Shown here: positions 1 through 10,014 of the stretch, one piece after another
Layout of the letters: each line of letters starts with the position of its first letter
Position numbering within the stretch: position 1 is the stretch's first letter
From: Promethearchaeota archaeon
GTDB lineage: Archaea; Asgardarchaeota; Lokiarchaeia; Sigyniarchaeales; SOKP01
NCBI GenBank assembly: GCA_013375475.1
Contig: JABXKD010000005.1
Span: forward strand, 1 to 64,000
DNA length: 64,000 nucleotides
Direction: 5' to 3'
Translations under genes and position numbers: made by a program
The notes under the pieces: generated by a model
Databases searched by the model: none
What the model was told of the DNA's origin: nothing
Seen by the model: the letters and a program-made list of their open reading frames with translations, nothing else

Positions 1-2
1 GT

Positions 3-332
3 TATTACATTCATGGAGCGAACGGAATCTTTATGGTTTTTAGCCTATTCAACCTTACTCGCACTCTACTAGATTTGGAATGGTGGTATGAGCATCTTTT
101 TAAACAAATCCAAAGTAAAACGCCAACGTTATTAGTTGGATGTAAATGTGATTTAATAAAAAATGTTAAAAAGGTAGACGAGTCAGTTATAGAAAATTTT
201 AGAAAGAAACACGATAATGTGGAATTTTTTAAGTCGTCTGCCAAAAAGAACTATAACGTAAAAGAAATCTTTGTAGAAATGACGAAGAATATCTTAGACA
301 TTCATCGTTTTAAATACGATAAGATTCTCTAA
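3..332 (+). CDS. Ras/Rab-like small GTPase, 5'-truncated by window edge
   Basis: C-terminal part of a small GTPase. The frame is open to the first bases of the window and reads YYIHGANGIFMVFSLF, the strand and helix that follow switch II in Ras-type proteins (compare RGANGALLVYD), so the ATG at 33 in the ORF track is internal. The G5 motif is visible as SSAKK. The G4 motif is GCKCDL instead of the usual NKxD, which would weaken guanine recognition. There is no C-terminal prenylation cysteine. The family belongs to the expanded GTPase set of Asgard archaea. The specific function is unknown and the P-loop lies outside the window. Confidence 0.8.
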   Translation, partial: YYIHGANGIFMVFSLFNLTRTLLDLEWWYEHLFKQIQSKTPTLLVGCKCDLIKNVKKVDESVIENFRKKHDNVEFFKSSAKKNYNVKEIFVEMTKNILDIHRFKYDKIL

Positions 333-370
333 AGATCATCTTTTCTATGTAATGAGATTTAATTGAGTTA

Positions 371-1333
371 TTATATAAGAATTACAATTACTCCTATTAT
401 AGTAGAAATTACTCCCAAAAATCCAAATTTAGTTATTCTCTCTTTATTAAACCAATAAGATAGTGGGAGTGAGAATAATGGGCTCGCACTAGCTAATAAC
501 GACATTACAATGGCTCCTGCTGTGCGAGCTGCTTCAGTGTACAAATACGCTCCTAAAGAAGTACCAATAATAGAAGCGATAATCAAGAGTAACCAAGTTC
601 GAGATGGTTTTCTAAATGAGGGTAAGTGTTGGGAACTATCAGCAACTCTATTTTCTCTCCAAACCATTAGCAGTAAAATCAATAAAGCAAATGGAAAGCG
701 TATAACATTACTAACAATGGCACTGATTCCATCTGGAATTAAAATTTGCTCAATCTGTTTTGTTGAATATTCTATAATAACAAGACCAATAGCCCATCCA
801 AGCGATGCAATTAAAGCGTATCCAATAGATTTTACAGATTCGTTCGAAGATAATTTATGAGTATGAGTATTGGAATCTGGCGATTTGACAATTTCACTTT
901 CTGCACTTCTCTTAGTTTTTCCTATAACTATAATACCTGCTCCAATAAGGATTATTGAAATAATTATTTTATACTCAAAAGCTTGGTTGAGAAAAATTAA
1001 TGATAGAATAAATGTAAAAAGAGGAAATGTCATGGAAACTGCCAAGGCTATAGTAGTACCAAGCTCTTCTTGTGCTTTAAAATACGCAGTGTCTCCAATC
1101 ACTTGCCCAAAAAGAAAGCTTAGGAATAACATGACCCATAAAGTCCATGGTAGTAAGAAAATATATGTAAAAATACCTAAAACAATAGCGATTGCTATAA
1201 AAGTTATAGTTCCAATCCCCGTGCGAAAAAAGTTAATGAAAGTAGGGCTAGCTTCACGCTCAGTTTTTCGAAAGAGGACGTTTGACACTACAAAAGTTAA
1301 AACCGCTAAAACTGCGATTACTTCTCCAGTCAT
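371..1333 (-). CDS. EamA/DMT-family membrane transporter
   Basis: A 320-residue, very hydrophobic protein with about ten predicted membrane segments in two halves (roughly residues 1-130 and 165-320), the architecture of EamA-domain drug/metabolite transporters. A hydrophilic linker rich in Ser, Lys and His separates the halves. The second half has AGAIVMSLLASASPLFSLPL, typical of the family. Its ATG overlaps the stop of the upstream CoA-ligase-like gene by 4 nt (ATGA), so the two are co-translated in one operon. The substrate cannot be read from sequence. Confidence 0.85.
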   Translation of the reverse strand: MTGEVIAVLAVLTFVVSNVLFRKTEREASPTFINFFRTGIGTITFIAIAIVLGIFTYIFLLPWTLWVMLFLSFLFGQVIGDTAYFKAQEELGTTIALAVSMTFPLFTFILSLIFLNQAFEYKIIISIILIGAGIIVIGKTKRSAESEIVKSPDSNTHTHKLSSNESVKSIGYALIASLGWAIGLVIIEYSTKQIEQILIPDGISAIVSNVIRFPFALLILLLMVWRENRVADSSQHLPSFRKPSRTWLLLIIASIIGTSLGAYLYTEAARTAGAIVMSLLASASPLFSLPLSYWFNKERITKFGFLGVISTIIGVIVILI

Positions 1334-2787
1334 AAAGTCATATTCCTCTTTTTTCCATATTCGGTTAGTTTTAAAAAGGATTTAGCAGCACGTTCTATAG
1401 ATGGAAACAAAATAAATCCATCATTATTTAACATAGCATAGAATTTTTGTCGAGATTCGCTTGGGTAGTCTGATAGAATAATAACTAATGTTTTATCTAA
1501 AGATTCAACATGTGCTTTAATACCCAGTAAGTTCTTGTAATAATTTTTGAATCTATCTCCTTCTAAATCACTCCAAGCGTCGCTTACTAACATAACAAAA
1601 TCGATATTATCATCTATCGCTGCTATACATATTTTTAAATATACTTCATCAGATGTTAACCAGGGTAAATCTAAAGGATTAGCTAAACTTCCGATTTTAA
1701 TAGGATATATTTCTTTCAATTTTTCTAACTTTTTCCCCTCAAAAAGTGGCATATTAAAACCTAATTTAGTTAAAACATCTGTAGCTAATATTCCAAAACC
1801 TCCAGACCATAAAACTACTAAAGCATTTTTACGTATGGGGTATTTAACTGTCCTATTTAAATGTTTAAACCTTTGGATGTAGTTTGAGAAAAGATAAGTG
1901 TAGTCAATTAATTCGTTGATTGAAGGGGGAACCTCGATTGTAGGTGTTTGGTTGAATATAGCTTTCCAAATAACATCCCTAGATGCTAGTGAGCCTGTAT
2001 GGGTCAAAACTGCTTTTTGTCCTCTCATAGTTCGACCCCCTCTCATAAAAAGCACCAGTTTATTCATAGATTTTAAAACTTGTAAAAGTCTCTTACCCTC
2101 ATTTCTATATAAAGCCGGTAAACCTTCAAAATATACACATACAATGTTGGTTTCAATATCATGATTAAGATATTCTAAAAGTTCAGAAATTTGAATATCG
2201 ATACAGTTACCAATGCTAATACATTTGGAAAATCTTAAATTATGCCGTCGAGAACTTATTTTGACCATTTTCGAGTGCAAATCTCCAGATTGGAAAATTA
2301 ACGCGATATCACCACTTTCAGTAGGAAAAGAAGAATAATACGCTATCTTTCCTTGAGGACAATATAGTCCCATACAATTAGGCCCAATGCTTCTGGTGCC
2401 TGGTGTTTTTTCAAGAATTTCTTTAATGCTTCTTTCAATGTTTACGCCTTCCTCGTCAAACTCTCCGGTACCAGCTGTAAATATATGAATAAATACGATC
2501 TTCTTTTTCGACAATATCTCGATTATGTTATTAATCAATATATCTCTCCTAACACTTAAGATTAGAAGGTCAAATGAATCAATAGGTATATCGTCAATTG
2601 TTCTATAACATTTAATTCCTAAAAATTCGTCTTCTCTAGTGGAAACTAAATAGAGGTTTTCTAAGTTGTATCCCTGTCTAAGAAACCCTTGAACGAAAAA
2701 TGCTGTTTTGGGCGATATTTTATATATTAAGACATTTTTAGGTTTATACAATCGTTCAAAGGACACAACTTCATTTTGTTTTTCCAA
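1330..2787 (-). CDS. Acyl-CoA synthetase (NDP-forming) alpha-subunit-like protein
   Basis: A 485-residue protein resembling the alpha subunit of ADP-forming acetyl/acyl-CoA synthetase. A CoA-binding Rossmann-type domain comes first, then succinyl-CoA-ligase-like domains with RSIGPNCMGLYCP and GNCIDIQISELLEYL. The segment THTGSLA corresponds to the region with the phosphorylated histidine in this family. No beta (ATP-grasp) subunit is fused or adjacent, and the usual Gly/Asp-rich CoA loop near the N-terminus is poorly conserved, so it may be a divergent paralogue. It overlaps the preceding gene by 17 nt and the EamA gene by 4 nt, in a three-gene operon. True substrate is unknown. Confidence 0.75.
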   Translation of the reverse strand: MEKQNEVVSFERLYKPKNVLIYKISPKTAFFVQGFLRQGYNLENLYLVSTREDEFLGIKCYRTIDDIPIDSFDLLILSVRRDILINNIIEILSKKKIVFIHIFTAGTGEFDEEGVNIERSIKEILEKTPGTRSIGPNCMGLYCPQGKIAYYSSFPTESGDIALIFQSGDLHSKMVKISSRRHNLRFSKCISIGNCIDIQISELLEYLNHDIETNIVCVYFEGLPALYRNEGKRLLQVLKSMNKLVLFMRGGRTMRGQKAVLTHTGSLASRDVIWKAIFNQTPTIEVPPSINELIDYTYLFSNYIQRFKHLNRTVKYPIRKNALVVLWSGGFGILATDVLTKLGFNMPLFEGKKLEKLKEIYPIKIGSLANPLDLPWLTSDEVYLKICIAAIDDNIDFVMLVSDAWSDLEGDRFKNYYKNLLGIKAHVESLDKTLVIILSDYPSESRQKFYAMLNNDGFILFPSIERAAKSFLKLTEYGKKRNMTL

Positions 2788-3388
2788 TATCTTCCCCTAA
2801 TTCGTTTGTTATTAAGTAATTACAGTTAAAACAGTATTTTGGAATTGAATTGAATTGAGTTCCGCATTTGGGACATTCTATTCTATTTAGAGATTCGATC
2901 TGTTTTAAATTTTCAGTTTCTGTATTATTTCTAAAACTTTTAATGAATTTTAAAATTAATGATAACGCAATAGACTCAATAACTAAAATTAGACCTAATA
3001 TAATAGTATTAGTAATAAAGACCGGGAAAAGAGCATTAAAATGTATTTCTGAATATCGCCAATAAAATACATAGAAAAAAAAGTTAGGGAAGAAAAAAGT
3101 TGTTAAATTCATAGAATAAGCTTTTTTAAAATCGTTATAAATAAAAATGGGTAATAAAGATACAATAATCCAAGTAAGGTTGATATATACAAAACCAAAA
3201 CTATTATTATAAACGACAAGGTTAGCCAAAAATTGAATAACAAATTGTTGTTCACTAGCTCTAGGGTCAGTGCTTAAGTCAAATTCAATTTGAATCTTAT
3301 AATTATAAATAACAACAAAAATTATTAACATAAATATTTGAATGCAAAAAAGCACTAATTTACTCTTAAATAAATTCCTTATCTTCAT
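2771..3388 (-). CDS. Membrane protein with C-terminal zinc ribbon
   Basis: A 205-residue protein with about four hydrophobic segments (residues ~8-30, 50-80, 95-115, 120-150) followed by a zinc-ribbon-like tail CPKCGTQF...YCFNCNYL carrying two CxxC pairs. I do not recognise a named family. Similar zinc-ribbon membrane proteins of unknown role are common in archaea. It is the first gene of the minus-strand operon with the CoA-synthetase-like and EamA genes, divergent from rpoA1. Confidence 0.7.
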   Translation of the reverse strand: MKIRNLFKSKLVLFCIQIFMLIIFVVIYNYKIQIEFDLSTDPRASEQQFVIQFLANLVVYNNSFGFVYINLTWIIVSLLPIFIYNDFKKAYSMNLTTFFFPNFFFYVFYWRYSEIHFNALFPVFITNTIILGLILVIESIALSLILKFIKSFRNNTETENLKQIESLNRIECPKCGTQFNSIPKYCFNCNYLITNELGEDIGKTK

Positions 3389-3550
3389 TATTATATGATT
3401 AAATACATCATTAAATAATTCTATTTGATATAAAGTAATAATAGAAAGGATAAAAAAATGTCTAATCCGAAAAATTTTTAATATTTGCTTGCTTAAATTC
3501 CTTATAGTGCAGAATGTGTTAACTTATTCTTTATTGCTTTATTCTTTTAG

Positions 3551-3558
3551 TTTAAATA
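3551..3558 (+). promoter_or_regulatory. TATA box of rpoA1
   Basis: TTTAAATA lies about 24 nt (centre) before the rpoA1 ATG. Archaeal transcription usually starts roughly 25 nt downstream of the box, so the mRNA would be leaderless or nearly so. No Shine-Dalgarno sequence is seen. This is inference from spacing and sequence only. Confidence 0.5.
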
Positions 3559-3577
3559 TTGAGGGTGTTTTGGGTTT

Positions 3578-6484
3578 ATGAGTTATTCTTTTAGTCGAAC
3601 TAAATTAATTGAAAAAATAAAATTCGGACTACTTAGTCCTGATGAAATTAGAAAGATGTCTGCTGCTAGAATTATAACAGCGGATACTTATGACGAAGAT
3701 GGTCTACCAATCCCAAGTGGTCTTATGGATCAACGATTAGGGACTATTGAGCCTGGTCAAAGATGTCAGACTTGTGGAAATCTTGTAAGTAATTGTATGG
3801 GACATTTTGGTCATATAGAATTAGCTAGGCCTGTAATTCACGTAGGATACGCGAAGAAAGTCTTAAAAGTGCTAAGAAGTATATGCCCCGAATGCTCAAG
3901 ATTGATGCTAACAGAAGAGGAAATGGAAACTTTCAGAGATGAACAATTAAAACACCAAAGGATTTTCCTCGAGGGGGATGAAGAAGCGACCAAACTTGTG
4001 TTTAAACAAGCAAGAAAAAGTAAAATCTGTCCATATTGCGGAGCAAAAAAGAAGAAAATTGTTATCGAAAAACCAACTACCTTTTACGAAGAGGAGGAAG
4101 CTAAGGGCTCAAGAAGAATTACTCCAATAGAGATTTTAGAGCGCCTTATAAAAATGACTGACAATGATCTCAGAATTCTTGGAGTATCTCCCGAAAATGC
4201 TAGACTTGAATGGGTAATTTTTACAGTATTGCCAATTCCACCTGTATGTGCGAGACCTTCTATTACATTAGATAGTGGAATTAGATCCGAAGATGATTTG
4301 ACTCACAAATTAGTAGATGTTATCCGTATTAACCAAAGGTTAAGAGAAAATATCGATGCTGGTGCTCCTCACTTAATTGTTGAAGATCTGTGGGAATTAC
4401 TTCAATACCACATCACAACTTATTTTGATAACCAAGTGTCAGGAATTCCTCCCGCACGACATCGCTCTGGAAGAGCGTTAAGGACACTTACACAAAGATT
4501 AAAAGGGAAAGAAGGAAGATTTAGAAGTAATTTAAGCGGCAAAAGAGTTGATTTTTCGGCTCGATCAGTAATTTCACCAAATCCTTTCATTAGCATTAAT
4601 GAAGTTGGTGTTCCAATTGAAATTGCGAAGATCTTAACGATTCCTACAAATATTAACGATTGGAATATCGAAGAAATGAAGCAGTTGGTTTTAAACGGGC
4701 CATTTACTCATCCTGGAGCTAATTACATTATTAGAACTGACCGACGAAGAATAGACTTACGTTACGTTAAGAATCGCCGCATCATTTCTGAAATGCTTGC
4801 TCCGGGATATACTGTTGAGCGGCATTTAGCTAACGGTGATTTAGTATTATTCAATCGGCAACCTTCCCTTCATAGAATGTCAATTATGGCTCACGAAGTT
4901 AAAATTATGGATGGCAGGACCTTTAGATTAAATTTAACGGTTTGTCCTCCTTATAACGCTGATTTTGATGGTGACGAGATGAATTTACATGTCCCACAAA
5001 GTGAAGAAGCTCGAACTGAGGCTGAATTACTCCTTAAAGTTCAAAACCATATTTTATCTCCGAGATTTGGAGGGCCAATATTAGGGGGGATTCAAGATTT
5101 TATTTCTTCAGTTTTCCAATTTACAAGTTTAAATTCATTGTATAATAGAAATGACGCTTTAAAACTATTGTATTTAGGTGATGTTTTTAATACTAAACCT
5201 AACTTTAGCTTAGACGACATAACTCCCGTAATATCCGATCCCGAACCATATTATTCGGGAAAACAAATTTTTAGCACTCTTTTTCCAGACGATTTGAATA
5301 TCAAGGTTAAATCAAAATTTTGTAAGAAATGTGAAGTATGTTTGGAAGAGGGATGCGAATATGACGCATATGTTGTTATCAAAAATGGTTTATTAGTAAC
5401 TGGAACAATCGACGAAAACTCATTTGGACCAATGCAATCTAATAGTATTTTACAAAGAATAATAAAAGATCACGGAAACGCTCTAGGAAGACAGTTTTTA
5501 GATAATTCAACAAGAATGTTATTGTATGTTATTCGGCAAAATGGAATGACAATGGGTTTAGATGAAGTTTATGTTCATGGAGAAGCTTATGACAAAATAC
5601 AGCAAATATTGAAAGACGCTCGCGATGAAGCTGATAAATTAATCAAAGCATTTGACGAAAACGATACTACGGTCTTAAGAAGAGCTCCTGGGCGTTCAAT
5701 GCGCGAAACGCTTGAACTTAGGATTCGACAAGTACTCGCAGAAGCCCGTAAAATGGCTGAAGAAACTGCTGCACACTACATAGGCGACGAAGCTCATTCT
5801 GTAATAATGACTAAGTCCGGAGCGAGAGGGAATATTTTAAACTTAGGGCAGATGTCCGCCGTCGTTGGTCAACAAGCGATAAGAGGTGAAAGAATTAACA
5901 GAGGTTATAGTTTAAGAACACTTCCACATTTCAAAGTAAGCGATCTAACACCTCGAGCTCGTGGATTTGTTGAGAGTTCTTATCGAAAGGGTTTAAATCC
6001 TGAGGAGTTCTTTTTCCATGCAATGGGCGGAAGAGAAGGCCTCGTAGATACTGCTGTTCGTACATCTACTAGTGGTTACATGCAGAGACGGTTAGTAAAT
6101 GCTTTACAAGATATGATAATAGAAAACGATGGAACGGTCAGGAATAGCGATAAAAACATTATTCAATTCTGTTATGGCGATGATGGTATAGATCCAATGC
6201 ATACAGATCATTCCGATGCAGTAAATCTTGAAGTATTACTGCTAAAAGCTAAAGCACTTGATTTAAATGAAATTCGGGAGGAAATTAAAAAAACCCCTAA
6301 ATCAAAGCCTACAGTGAAAAAACCAGTAGCGAAAAAACCTTCAACAAAGGATCCAGCTAAGAAACAAGCTCTAAGCGAAGAAGATTTGAGGGAATTATTC
6401 TTCAAAGAAACCGGAAAGAACGCAGAATGGAGAGGAAAAATCACAAAAGGATATCTTGAATGGAAAGAAGAAAAATTAGGATAA
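3578..6484 (+). CDS. rpoA1: DNA-directed RNA polymerase subunit A' (Rpo1N)
   Basis: The N-terminal part of the largest RNA polymerase subunit, 968 residues. The N-terminal zinc site CQTCGN...CMGHFGH is present, as are a second zinc site CPECS/CPYCG and the catalytic magnesium loop NADFDGDEMNLHVPQ. The bridge-helix and trigger-loop region ends near GREGLVDTAVRTSTSGYMQRRL. The subunit is split from A'' as usual in archaea. After the conserved end (about residue 890) there is a Lys/Pro-rich linker and a small extra module ending in ETGKNAEWRGKITKGYLEW, which is not part of the standard A' core. It heads the conserved cluster rpoA1-rpoA2-rpl30e-nusA-rps12-rps7. rpoH and rpoB do not precede it here. 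Confidence 0.98.
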   Translation: MSYSFSRTKLIEKIKFGLLSPDEIRKMSAARIITADTYDEDGLPIPSGLMDQRLGTIEPGQRCQTCGNLVSNCMGHFGHIELARPVIHVGYAKKVLKVLRSICPECSRLMLTEEEMETFRDEQLKHQRIFLEGDEEATKLVFKQARKSKICPYCGAKKKKIVIEKPTTFYEEEEAKGSRRITPIEILERLIKMTDNDLRILGVSPENARLEWVIFTVLPIPPVCARPSITLDSGIRSEDDLTHKLVDVIRINQRLRENIDAGAPHLIVEDLWELLQYHITTYFDNQVSGIPPARHRSGRALRTLTQRLKGKEGRFRSNLSGKRVDFSARSVISPNPFISINEVGVPIEIAKILTIPTNINDWNIEEMKQLVLNGPFTHPGANYIIRTDRRRIDLRYVKNRRIISEMLAPGYTVERHLANGDLVLFNRQPSLHRMSIMAHEVKIMDGRTFRLNLTVCPPYNADFDGDEMNLHVPQSEEARTEAELLLKVQNHILSPRFGGPILGGIQDFISSVFQFTSLNSLYNRNDALKLLYLGDVFNTKPNFSLDDITPVISDPEPYYSGKQIFSTLFPDDLNIKVKSKFCKKCEVCLEEGCEYDAYVVIKNGLLVTGTIDENSFGPMQSNSILQRIIKDHGNALGRQFLDNSTRMLLYVIRQNGMTMGLDEVYVHGEAYDKIQQILKDARDEADKLIKAFDENDTTVLRRAPGRSMRETLELRIRQVLAEARKMAEETAAHYIGDEAHSVIMTKSGARGNILNLGQMSAVVGQQAIRGERINRGYSLRTLPHFKVSDLTPRARGFVESSYRKGLNPEEFFFHAMGGREGLVDTAVRTSTSGYMQRRLVNALQDMIIENDGTVRNSDKNIIQFCYGDDGIDPMHTDHSDAVNLEVLLLKAKALDLNEIREEIKKTPKSKPTVKKPVAKKPSTKDPAKKQALSEEDLRELFFKETGKNAEWRGKITKGYLEWKEEKLG

Positions 6485-6513
6485 ATTTTTAAAAAATCTT
6501 AAGGTAATAGAAA

Positions 6514-7716
6514 ATGGGAAAAGTAACTCAAACAATATTAGAAAAAAACTTAAAGGAATTAAAAGAAGATGGTATTCCTGATGATCTTGTTATTAAAATA
6601 AGAGATCGCATAAAAGATGAAGAATTAGAAGAAGAACAATTGGAATACCTCTTAAATAAGATATTCGTTAATTATAATAATGCCGTTGTTGAAACGAACG
6701 AACCTGTAGGTACAGTTGCAGCTCAAAGTATTGGAGAGCCCGGAACTCAAATGACTCTGAGAACCTTTCACTATGCTGGAGTTGAAGAATTCTCCGTAAC
6801 TCAAGGACTTCCTAGACTTATAGAGATCGTCGATGCTCGAAGGTTCCCTAGCACGCCACAACAAACGATATATTTAGAAAAACCATACAGTGAGAGCGAA
6901 GAAAAAGCACTTGAAGTGCACAAAAGAATTGAACAAATTCGTATAGAGCAAATTACTCACGATGTAGACTTAGATTTTGTCAATTGGAACATTATTATCA
7001 ATCTAATTCCCGATATTTGCGAAAAAAAGGGAATTGATATCGAATCAATTCCTGAAATTTTGAAGAGATATAAGAAAAAAGGAACGATCAAACGAGAAGG
7101 AAACTCTATTATTATTGATCCTCAAATTGAAGATCTTCAAAACCTTCAAAAGCTAAGAGAAAAAATCCTTAAAAAAGTTGTAAAAGGCGTACGAGGAATT
7201 AAGAGAGGATTGCTAACCCCTACCGATGATAAAAAGGAATGGGTTATTAAGACGGAAGGAACAAATATGCATGGAGTCGTTCAAATTGAAGGAGTTGATA
7301 CTACTAGAACAGTTTCAAACCACATTCATGAAATTGAAAAACTTTATGGTATCGAAGCTGCGAGAAACATGATAATAAAAGAGTCTCAAAAAGTATTAGA
7401 ACAACAAGGATTAGATGTTGATCAAAGACACTTAATAATCTTGTCTGATTTGATGTGCGTGGAAGGCTCAATCCAATCGATCGGTAGACATGGTATATCC
7501 GGTTCGAAATCAAGTGTGTTTGCTAGAGCAGCTTTCGAAGTAACGGTAAACCAATTATTAGATGCGGGTCTTTATGGCGAGGAAGAACGCTTGTTAGGGA
7601 TCCCTGAGAATGTGATCATCGGACAAGTTGTCCCGATGGGCACGGGTCGCGTAAAAATCCAGTTCGATTTAGATGCTAACCTTAAAATATTGAATCAATT
7701 AAAAAAAAATTCATAA
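6514..7716 (+). CDS. rpoA2: DNA-directed RNA polymerase subunit A'' (Rpo1C)
   Basis: C-terminal part of the largest RNA polymerase subunit, 400 residues. The segment [25 protein letters not shown] is the hallmark of this subunit and completes the trigger loop and active-centre cleft. [12 protein letters not shown] and [17 protein letters not shown] follow as in other archaeal A'' proteins. It begins 29 nt after rpoA1 and is surely co-transcribed with it. An N-terminal helical extension of about 55 residues precedes the conserved core, which is normal in this family. No intein is seen. Confidence 0.98.
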   Translation: MGKVTQTILEKNLKELKEDGIPDDLVIKIRDRIKDEELEEEQLEYLLNKIFVNYNNAVVETNEPVGTVAAQSIGEPGTQMTLRTFHYAGVEEFSVTQGLPRLIEIVDARRFPSTPQQTIYLEKPYSESEEKALEVHKRIEQIRIEQITHDVDLDFVNWNIIINLIPDICEKKGIDIESIPEILKRYKKKGTIKREGNSIIIDPQIEDLQNLQKLREKILKKVVKGVRGIKRGLLTPTDDKKEWVIKTEGTNMHGVVQIEGVDTTRTVSNHIHEIEKLYGIEAARNMIIKESQKVLEQQGLDVDQRHLIILSDLMCVEGSIQSIGRHGISGSKSSVFARAAFEVTVNQLLDAGLYGEEERLLGIPENVIIGQVVPMGTGRVKIQFDLDANLKILNQLKKNS

Positions 7717-7906
7717 TATAAGAATTAGCTCTGTAAGGCGAATTATAATTCTCTTAAACATATAAAAATTATATTTAAATATGACACTAATTTTAAAATC
7801 CTTAATAGCAAGAAATAGGAGAACAAGCGATAAAATTTTATATTATTGTGTATTTTTATAATTACGGTATTTTAGAAATTTAAATCAGATACTATAAGTT
7901 AAGACG

Positions 7907-8281
7907 ATGGCAAGGAAAAGTAAAAAGATAAGCGAATCAATCGATTTATCTCGAAAGAAAGTAAAGGAATTTGATGTTGATACTAATATTAAGGTTGCTT
8001 ATAAAACCGGTAAAATGCTATTTGGCAAATCACAAGTCCTAAGGCAAATTAGACAAGACCCGTTTAAAATGATTATTATCGCTAATAACTGCCCAGATGA
8101 ATTAGAAACCCAATTAAAATATTACAACTCTCTTATTGACAATAGGATCTTTATACACAGATATAAAGGTTCTTCGTGGGAATTAGGATTAGCAATGGGG
8201 AAACCATACATGATCTCGGTCATTGGAATAAATGATTTTGGAGACTCTGACTTAATGACTTTAAAAACTAAAAACAATTAA
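7907..8281 (+). CDS. rpl30e: Ribosomal protein L30e
   Basis: A 124-residue member of the L7Ae/L30e family, a component of the large ribosomal subunit. Recognised by KTGKMLFGKSQVLRQI and the core IIIANNCPDELETQLKYY, followed by GSSWELGLAMGKPYMISVI. About 20 extra residues at the N-terminus and a dozen at the C-terminus go beyond the shortest homologues. It follows rpoA2 after 190 nt and precedes nusA by 7 nt, the usual archaeal order. The upstream gap is AT-rich and probably carries its own promoter. Confidence 0.95.
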   Translation: MARKSKKISESIDLSRKKVKEFDVDTNIKVAYKTGKMLFGKSQVLRQIRQDPFKMIIIANNCPDELETQLKYYNSLIDNRIFIHRYKGSSWELGLAMGKPYMISVIGINDFGDSDLMTLKTKNN

Positions 8282-8288
8282 TAACTAA

Positions 8289-8777
8289 GTGAAATGTAAA
8301 TTGATGTTACGAAAAAATATCAGACTTGATAGACAATCGATGGAATTAATATCGCTTTTCAACAATATATCTGGCGCGATTATAAAGGACTGCTTTATTT
8401 TTCAATCACCAGAAAACGATTCTGAAATAATTATATTCTTGGTGAAAAAAGAAGACGTAGGAAAAGCTATTGGGAAAGCTGGAGAACATGTTAAAGATCT
8501 TATGATGAAACTTCAAAAGAAAATTGATGTAATCCCATGGTCAGAGAACCTAGAACAATTCATTCAGTTTATATTAAACACTACTAAGAATTCAATTCAG
8601 CTTCAAAATATAGAAATTAAAGAAAGTAGAAACGAAAAGAAAACAGTAATTATTTCTGTAAGGCCTCAAGATCGTGGAAAAGCTATTGGAAAAGAGGGCT
8701 CCATGATACGAAAGATAAAAGAACTTGTGTTACGCCACTTTGAAGTTGATAACGTGATCATTAATACAAAAAACTGA
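8289..8777 (+). CDS. nusA: NusA-like transcription/RNA-binding factor (two KH domains)
   Basis: A 162-residue archaeal NusA-type protein made of two KH domains. The signature loops GKAIGKAGEHVKDL and GKAIGKEGSMIRKI (GxxG RNA-binding loops) are both intact. Archaeal versions lack the S1 and acidic domains of bacterial NusA, and the size fits. The GTG at 8289 is used as the start, and an ATG five codons downstream is an alternative. It sits between rpl30e and rps12, its normal place in archaea. Presumed role is in transcript elongation or termination, inferred from the family. Confidence 0.92.
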   Translation: MKCKLMLRKNIRLDRQSMELISLFNNISGAIIKDCFIFQSPENDSEIIIFLVKKEDVGKAIGKAGEHVKDLMMKLQKKIDVIPWSENLEQFIQFILNTTKNSIQLQNIEIKESRNEKKTVIISVRPQDRGKAIGKEGSMIRKIKELVLRHFEVDNVIINTKN

Positions 8778-8921
8778 ATCTACTTAATTTCCCGCACTTT
8801 TTACAAGTTTGTGTTAATCTCTTTAGTTCTTAATTTTTATTAAAAGTTAATTATCTAAATTTCCGAATTCAAAAATTTTAAGTTCTAAGGAAGATATTAA
8901 GGTATATCTCAATAAGAGATA

Positions 8922-8930
8922 TTTTATAAA
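8922..8930 (+). promoter_or_regulatory. TATA box of rps12-rps7
   Basis: TTTTATAAA lies about 26 nt before the rps12 ATG, the spacing expected for a nearly leaderless archaeal transcript. The 174-nt gap after nusA suggests that the ribosomal pair has its own promoter. Confidence 0.45.
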
Positions 8931-8951
8931 ATAGAAAAAATTTGAATATTC

Positions 8952-9386
8952 ATGGCCAAACCTAAAGGACTCTACGCTGCAAGACAACTAAGAAATAATA
9001 GAAAGAAGCTTAGATGGAGCAAAACTAAATATAAAAGAAAGAAGCTTAAATTAAAACAAAAAGTAGACCCAATGGAGGGTTCTCCACAAGCTTTAGGGAT
9101 TGTACTTCAAAAAGTAGGGCGAGAAAGTAAACAACCTAACTCAGCTATTCGAAAGTGTGTCAGAGTTCAGTTAAAAAAGAACGGTAAAAGTATAACTGCT
9201 TTTCTTCCGGGAGATGGTGCTCTTAATTTCATTGAAGAACATGATAGAGTACTGGTGGAAGGGATCGGCGGTGCTAAGGGACGTGCGGTAGGAGATCTTC
9301 CTGGTGTACGATGGCGTGTAGTAATGGTAAACGGTGTAAGTTTACAAGCTCTAATTTCAGGCAAGAAAGAGAAACCAATGAGATAG
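8952..9386 (+). CDS. rps12: Ribosomal protein S12
   Basis: A 144-residue small-subunit protein of the decoding centre (S23e/uS12). The conserved core [20 protein letters not shown] and the segment [25 protein letters not shown] are unmistakable, including the PNSAIRK loop near the decoding site. The basic N-terminal extension is typical of archaea and eukaryotes. It is followed 10 nt later by rps7, the conserved str-operon pair. In many archaea EF-2 or EF-1A follow, but here both elongation-factor genes are elsewhere in the window. Confidence 0.98.
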   Translation: MAKPKGLYAARQLRNNRKKLRWSKTKYKRKKLKLKQKVDPMEGSPQALGIVLQKVGRESKQPNSAIRKCVRVQLKKNGKSITAFLPGDGALNFIEEHDRVLVEGIGGAKGRAVGDLPGVRWRVVMVNGVSLQALISGKKEKPMR

Positions 9387-9396
9387 GTGTAATACT

Positions 9397-10014
9397 ATGA
9401 GTAAAGTAAAGAAAGATATTAAACTCTATAATAAATGGTCATATCAAAACCTTGAAGTTAAAGATTGGACATTAGAGAAGTATATCAACTTAAAATCGGT
9501 TATAATTCCCCATACTGCTGGAAGACATGAACACAAGCGATTTTGGAAAACTTCTAAAATATCCATCATCGAACGTTTTGTAAATAGATTACTAGCACCT
9601 GGTTTTATTGGAAGTAAAATTAAAGGACATAAAAGTTCATATAGCTCAGGAAAGAAGAATAAACTTTTAAGAAACCTTGAAAATGCATTTACTTTGCTGG
9701 AGCTAAATACCGGAGAGAATCCAATTCAAGTTTTAATAGACGCGATTTGTAACGCTGCTCCAAGAGAAGAAGTCACGAAAATTGCGATGGGTGGGATCAG
9801 CTACAGTTCAGCTGTAGATGTTTCCCCTCAACGTCGAATAGATTTGGCGATTAAATATCTAGTCCAAGCTATTGGCTCGAGTTCTCACTCAAGCGAAAGA
9901 ACATTTGCTGAAAATATTTCTAAGGAGTTAGCACTAGCTGCTCAAGACAACATTGAATCGAAAGCGGTTAAAAGAAAAGACGAGATTGAAAGAATAGCAG
10001 TTTCTGCCCGCTAA
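9397..10014 (+). CDS. rps7: Ribosomal protein S7
   Basis: A 205-residue uS7 protein that binds the 3' major domain of 16S rRNA. Recognised by FVNRLLAPGF, the segment NPIQVLIDAICNAAPREEVTKIAMGG and SPQRRIDLAIKYL. The last part, AVKRKDEIERIAVSAR, is the normal archaeal C-terminus. It begins 10 nt after rps12 and is surely co-transcribed. It is the last gene of the RNA polymerase/ribosomal cluster, and a roughly 300-nt AT-rich gap follows. Confidence 0.98.
   Translation: MSKVKKDIKLYNKWSYQNLEVKDWTLEKYINLKSVIIPHTAGRHEHKRFWKTSKISIIERFVNRLLAPGFIGSKIKGHKSSYSSGKKNKLLRNLENAFTLLELNTGENPIQVLIDAICNAAPREEVTKIAMGGISYSSAVDVSPQRRIDLAIKYLVQAIGSSSHSSERTFAENISKELALAAQDNIESKAVKRKDEIERIAVSAR

Noticed and set aside
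510-1385. Plus-strand ORFs opposite the EamA transporter gene.
   Set aside because: They are shadow frames of a clear membrane transporter on the minus strand, with no motif of their own.
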